42,819 nucleotides of DNA, taken from contig SVTS01000015.1 of assembly GCA_015063645.1 (NCBI GenBank), positions 1-42,819 on the forward strand, read 5' to 3'. The position numbers were made by a program, and so were the translations under genes. Below the pieces are notes generated by a model, which worked only from the letters and a program-made list of their open reading frames with translations, searched no databases and was not told the origin of the DNA. Source of the DNA: Oscillospiraceae bacterium (GTDB taxonomy: Bacteria; Bacillota; Clostridia; Oscillospirales; CAG-272). Positions 39,887 through 42,819 of the stretch are shown one piece after another. Every line of letters starts with the position of its first letter. Position 1 is the stretch's first letter.

Positions 39887-40801
39887 TCACCACACGCCGC
39901 AGTAATACAGTTCTTCGATATCCTCCGCTGTCATTCCGTCGGCAACCATATCATCCACATCGCCCGGAGTGAAGCCGAACATATATGACATGGATTTGAG
40001 ATCACGGATATATGTATCTTCGGAATACGGCTTCGTGAACAGAGATGCATCCCAACTCCACTTAGGGCTCTCCCACAGAAGGTGATCATAATTGAAGTGC
40101 CCGCACTTCCGTTTGCCGTGAGCATCAATGTGCAGAATATCACCCATCTCAACGGATATCGGCGCCGCATTGGTTGGAAGATCCATCTGCGCCAGCGCCT
40201 TCTTCAAAATCGTTTCCGTGGATGCGTATATGTACAAGCCCATCTCTTTCCAATGATACAACGTCAGTGGATTATTTCCCTTTACGAGATAGATTCCGTT
40301 ATGGCTGTCCATAACTGTGAACGTAAAACTCCCTTCCACTGATTCTGCCATAAGAGCAAGACTGTCAAAACTCAGCTCTCCCATCTTCTCGATCAGCTGC
40401 GCGGCAACATAGCTGTCTGTTTCGATCTTTGATTTGGGCAGAGCATTTTGCATCCGCAATTCATAATCGTTATAGAGAATCCCGTTATGCGCCAGCGCGA
40501 ATCGCTCTGCTCCGGCGTGACCGAGAAATGGGTGATTATTCTGATTGAACTTCTCATCTCCCTGTGTGGTCATGCGGGTGTGTCCCATGATCATGTTTGC
40601 CTGCGGTGGGAGGCTGTAGCGCATCTTATGAGCTGGCAGTGGACGCTTATAGATGCACAGGCGTTGACCGTCATTGTAGGAAATCCCCGTAGCATCCGTG
40701 CCACGGGTTTCGCATTCGCTTGAAAGGATGTGCAGATACTTCACACGTTTGCCGATGGGGAGCGTGTTTTTATAATCCAGAATTCCGAACAGACAGCACA
40801 T
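39887..40801 (-). CDS. Class II glutamine amidotransferase in the mobile element
   Basis: 304 residues. Starts MCCLFGILDYK, exposing Cys2 as N-terminal nucleophile after Met removal. Other glutaminase landmarks are present: ETRGTDATGI, MGHTRMTTQG and the oxyanion-hole segment ALAHNGILYND, plus ETDSYVAAQLIEKMG. No synthetase domain follows; the last 60 residues are unassigned. The start at 40801 is fixed by both the catalytic Cys and the AGGAGG site. The gene lies one base after the stop of the amidoligase gene, so the two proteins very likely work together: the glutaminase hydrolyses glutamine, or acts as a related amidohydrolase, for the ligase. Confidence 0.88.
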   Translation of the reverse strand: MCCLFGILDYKNTLPIGKRVKYLHILSSECETRGTDATGISYNDGQRLCIYKRPLPAHKMRYSLPPQANMIMGHTRMTTQGDEKFNQNNHPFLGHAGAERFALAHNGILYNDYELRMQNALPKSKIETDSYVAAQLIEKMGELSFDSLALMAESVEGSFTFTVMDSHNGIYLVKGNNPLTLYHWKEMGLYIYASTETILKKALAQMDLPTNAAPISVEMGDILHIDAHGKRKCGHFNYDHLLWESPKWSWDASLFTKPYSEDTYIRDLKSMSYMFGFTPGDVDDMVADGMTAEDIEELYYCGVW

Positions 40802-40802
40802 A

Positions 40803-41813
40803 TCAGATTTCCTCCTCACTTTCCACAGGTTCGCTCACATACAGGCGGCGTTCTTTCAGATACTGGATCAGTTCCGGTTCCTTTACAGATGACACAAACG
40901 CCGGCCAGGAGAGATTCCGAATCTCCGCATCCGAAAGAAAAATCGCCAGATCACAGATGCGGTTAACCATCTGCAATGTGGCGATCAGGGTGTTGTATTT
41001 GAGGGTGCCTCGGAATATGCGAAACTCGATCGTATCACAGTTCGTGATATTCACGCAGGTGTAGCGATCTACACGTCCTTTCTTTGCGTGCTCCAGAATC
41101 TCGGACGGATTATCCTTGTAGCCGTACCGCGCTGCCCATCGTTCCAGCTGGCGCTGGGTACGGCGGGAAAACTGGAGAAGTTCATTCCAGTTCCGCTCTA
41201 CAAAGAACAGGATTCTTGCAATAGCGGCATCCTGCATATCTTCCGTATCTCCAAATGCAGTACGGTTCACATGAACGTGCAGTCCGCATGTGTGTGCCTG
41301 ATGAGAATAGTATCCCATGGCGCGTGCTTTATCCAGTACCTCCGCCCACGGCATTTCATGGATGTGATAGTTCAATGTCATAGGATGTGTGACGATCTCG
41401 AAACCGTCATTCAGCGAGCCGTCATGTTTGCAGTAGATGTTGTTTGCATTCTCATTGCAGATATCCAGAATCTTTGCCGCATAGGAATCGCATTCACCGG
41501 CTTCGTCAATTTCCAGTTCCACCCCGAAGAAGCGATTCCCATCTCCATGGAAAATCGGATCAGGCTTGTAGTAATATCCGTGAATATCCTCGCCGGATTC
41601 ATCATCGTTGCATCCGATACAGTCCTCACAGTACGGTACGTCCGATGAATCGTGGCGATAGCAGGCATCGTCACGGAAGATCCGATCACCGCAGCGGGTA
41701 CAGCAGACGGTGAGATCGTCTAGGCAGTCGAAACAGTAGGCATTACCAGCGAAATAGTGGACATTGGATTCATTCAATGGTGTGCCGCATTCGGCACAGA
41801 TAAGGTCAGACAT
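40803..41813 (-). CDS. Zinc-finger amidoligase (glutamine-synthetase-fold carboxylate-amine ligase)
   Basis: 336 residues. Residues 1-70 carry two zinc-knuckle pairs: C6-x2-C9 with C27-x2-C30, and C38-x2-C41 with C62-x2-C65, a LIM/treble-clef-like layout. The rest is an Amidoligase_2-type domain with E99 and E101 (FGVELEID), HDGS (130-133), E139 and H143 (GFEIVTHP), CGLHVHVNR (176-184) and a later IEFRIFRG, which together form the ATP/Mg-dependent active site of that family. Known members are predicted to join amines to carboxyl groups of peptides or proteins. Start at 41813 has GGAGG 7 bases upstream. It lies between DUF3846 and the amidotransferase in one operon. Confidence 0.88.
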   Translation of the reverse strand: MSDLICAECGTPLNESNVHYFAGNAYCFDCLDDLTVCCTRCGDRIFRDDACYRHDSSDVPYCEDCIGCNDDESGEDIHGYYYKPDPIFHGDGNRFFGVELEIDEAGECDSYAAKILDICNENANNIYCKHDGSLNDGFEIVTHPMTLNYHIHEMPWAEVLDKARAMGYYSHQAHTCGLHVHVNRTAFGDTEDMQDAAIARILFFVERNWNELLQFSRRTQRQLERWAARYGYKDNPSEILEHAKKGRVDRYTCVNITNCDTIEFRIFRGTLKYNTLIATLQMVNRICDLAIFLSDAEIRNLSWPAFVSSVKEPELIQYLKERRLYVSEPVESEEEI

Positions 41814-41829
41814 AAAATTTCCTCCGTAA

Positions 41830-41858
41830 ATAAAAATAGCCTCAGAATTACTCTGAGG
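41830..41858 (-). terminator. Attenuator-like hairpin between DUF3846 and amidoligase genes
   Basis: CCTCAGA with TCTGAGG (41840-41846, 41852-41858), then CTATTTTTATTTA on the minus strand and the ribosome binding site of the amidoligase. The stem begins in the last codons of the DUF3846 gene. Confidence 0.7.
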
Positions 41859-42234
41859 TGGTGGGATCATAGGGGATTGTGTGAAGTTTGCCGTTGATCT
41901 TCATGAATGTTTCGGGATTATGGAACAGTTTCTCATACTTTTCCAGCATATCGTCCGGGATAGATTCAAAATCGTCGATTCCAAGTCCGATGATGAAAAA
42001 CGTACCGGCGATGATGTCATAGATTCTGCCGGAGTCATCCCTCAGGGCACGGTTCAGTGGTTGACCGAACAGTTTGCCGTGCTCGTTACAGACTACACCA
42101 ACGGGATCGTCGAAGGGGTACAGAACTTCGATATCTCCTCCGACGATGCTTTGCAGGGAGTCGAGTGTGTGCGGGATTTCTGCCGGATACGGTGTTTCGC
42201 CCGGTGGGATTATGAGGATACTGATATTTGCCAT
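41848..42234 (-). CDS. DUF3846-family protein
   Basis: 128 residues. Starts MANISILIIPPGETPYPAEI and contains LQSIVGGDIEVLYPFDDPVG, then LNRALRDDSGRIYDIIAGTF, the pattern of the DUF3846 family common on Clostridial phages and integrative elements. The family has no established function. AGGAG lies 7 bases before the ATG. It is the first gene of the amidoligase cassette; its leader repeats the hairpin plus TATCTTTATTTA design found before the amidoligase gene. Confidence 0.82.
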   Translation of the reverse strand: MANISILIIPPGETPYPAEIPHTLDSLQSIVGGDIEVLYPFDDPVGVVCNEHGKLFGQPLNRALRDDSGRIYDIIAGTFFIIGLGIDDFESIPDDMLEKYEKLFHNPETFMKINGKLHTIPYDPTTSE

Positions 42235-42251
42235 GGTGATTCTCCTGTATA

Positions 42252-42286
42252 AATAAAGATAGCCGCGGAACTTTCGCTCCGCGGCT
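42252..42286 (-). terminator. Leader hairpin of DUF3846
   Basis: GCCGCGGA with TCCGCGGC (42262-42269, 42278-42285), followed on the minus strand by TATCTTTATTTA and AGGAG. Same layout as the hairpin at 41840-41858. Confidence 0.65.
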
Positions 42287-42315
42287 TCATAGGGATAATA
42301 TGTAGTTGAAATTAG

Positions 42316-42540
42316 GAGGATTATCGGTTTATCCTCCGCTTCTTCGACCGCGTCATTGCCGAGTTGGAGAATGAAACCGGACGTTTTGCGCCAGTGATGC
42401 TCGCAGCGATGAAGAATCTGCGCCACAATCCGCCCTCGACCACCTACGAAGCGCTGCTCATGGGCTGGCTCTTCTGGTGCATTGAGGAAAAACATCGACT
42501 GCATGCGCGCCCGCCGAAAGGTAGGCATCGACAGCGATGA
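42316..42540 (+). pseudogene. Unidentified gene fragment
   Basis: Open on the plus strand from a stop at 42313 to TGA at 42538. The middle (RFILRFFDRVIAELENETGR ... EALLMGWLFWCIEEKHR) reads like a real, conserved helical protein, and the last residues become low-complexity basic, suggesting it runs past its true end. I do not recognise the family. A 7-bp hairpin (GGAGGAT/ATCCTCC) precedes it. Confidence 0.35.
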
Positions 42541-42819
42541 GGTGGTTGATGTTGTCAACATGAAGCTGCCGCTGGAGATGTTCGGCTCGTTCGGCGCGGC
42601 AGACGGTGTCTATCCGGCGTATCACATGAACAAGCTCCACTGGATTTCGGTTGTGCTGTCTGATGCGGCGGATGATTTGGTGAAGTTTCTTGTGAATGCG
42701 AGTTATGAGGCGACGCGGGATACCATGGGCAAAACGCTGTCAAACTCCATGGTGCGCTCGGTGCATATGCTCCTGCATGAAGCGATGGACAGTGCGGTGC
42801 GGGAAGGACTGGTGCCGTG
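42503..42819 (+). pseudogene. Chimeric relic: MmcQ/YjbR tail joined to an integrase fragment (runs off the window)
   Basis: Open to the window edge from ATG at 42503. Residues about 10-72 resemble the C-terminal half of MmcQ/YjbR proteins (NMKLPLEMFGSFGAADGVYP, then AYHMNKLHWISVVL), but the N-terminal half of that family is absent. Residues about 76-105 (GKTLSNSMVRSVHMLLHEAM, then DSAVREGLVP) resemble the core-binding domain of tyrosine integrases. The two are in frame without a stop. It is more likely a recombination relic than a working fusion. Confidence 0.55.

Overview
The window reads as chromosomal DNA of an uncultured, probably gut-living Clostridia bacterium (Bacillota, most like Oscillospirales or a neighbouring order). 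The grounds are AGGAGG-type ribosome binding sites on nearly every gene, many near-consensus sigma-A promoters with 17-bp spacers, a class A RNase P RNA, an NdoA-type toxin, and a dense set of polysaccharide-use genes: glycosidases, sugar-binding lipoproteins and AraC regulators. Core genes look GC-rich. A right-hand integrated element differs in gene content and, in one gene, is clearly AT-richer. Taxonomy is inference from style, not from a marker gene.

Layout. 1-1900: the start of a sensor kinase with its OmpR-type response regulator, then small relics (a DUF6061-like gene, a clipped XRE repressor, the tail of a RAYT-type transposase beside a REP-like palindrome). 1925-10235: a GH78-type rhamnosidase divergent from a sugar-binding lipoprotein, a stand-alone class II amidotransferase with a glycerophosphodiesterase, a secreted CBM9-like protein and a metallo-beta-lactamase-fold hydrolase. 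10328-12846: an NdoA/MazF toxin with no adjacent antitoxin, and a DMT transporter plus Gfo/Idh oxidoreductase operon.

12996-21811 is a regulatory and surface island. Four AraC regulators are interleaved with two more sugar-binding lipoproteins and two secreted, C-terminally anchored proteins, mostly as divergent regulator/target pairs. No ABC permease or ATPase accompanies any of the three binding proteins. 22028-26377 holds an XRE regulator, an ECF sigma factor with its DUF4179 partner, and a heparinase II/III-like lyase. 26704-33719 holds tRNA-Thr, an alpha/alpha-toroid-like protein of unknown function, RNase P RNA, an MFS transporter, an aldo/keto reductase with two 4Fe-4S clusters, a second Gfo/Idh oxidoreductase, a GNAT acetyltransferase behind a repeat-rich leader, and tRNA-Ala.

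33720 to the right edge is an element integrated at the 3' end of tRNA-Ala(GGC). All of its genes are on the minus strand up to about 42234: tyrosine integrase, an excisionase-like HTH protein, a small unknown, a P4/D5-type primase-helicase, an AT-rich 446-residue orphan, two tiny membrane peptides, a serine recombinase apparently started at CTG, a class II glutamine amidotransferase, a zinc-finger amidoligase and a DUF3846 protein. The amidotransferase and amidoligase are separated by one base and look like a peptide or amide-bond-making module; this is the most interesting system in the window. The last 500 bases are a mosaic of gene fragments, including a MmcQ/YjbR tail fused in frame to a piece of another integrase. 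The far attachment site is not visible.
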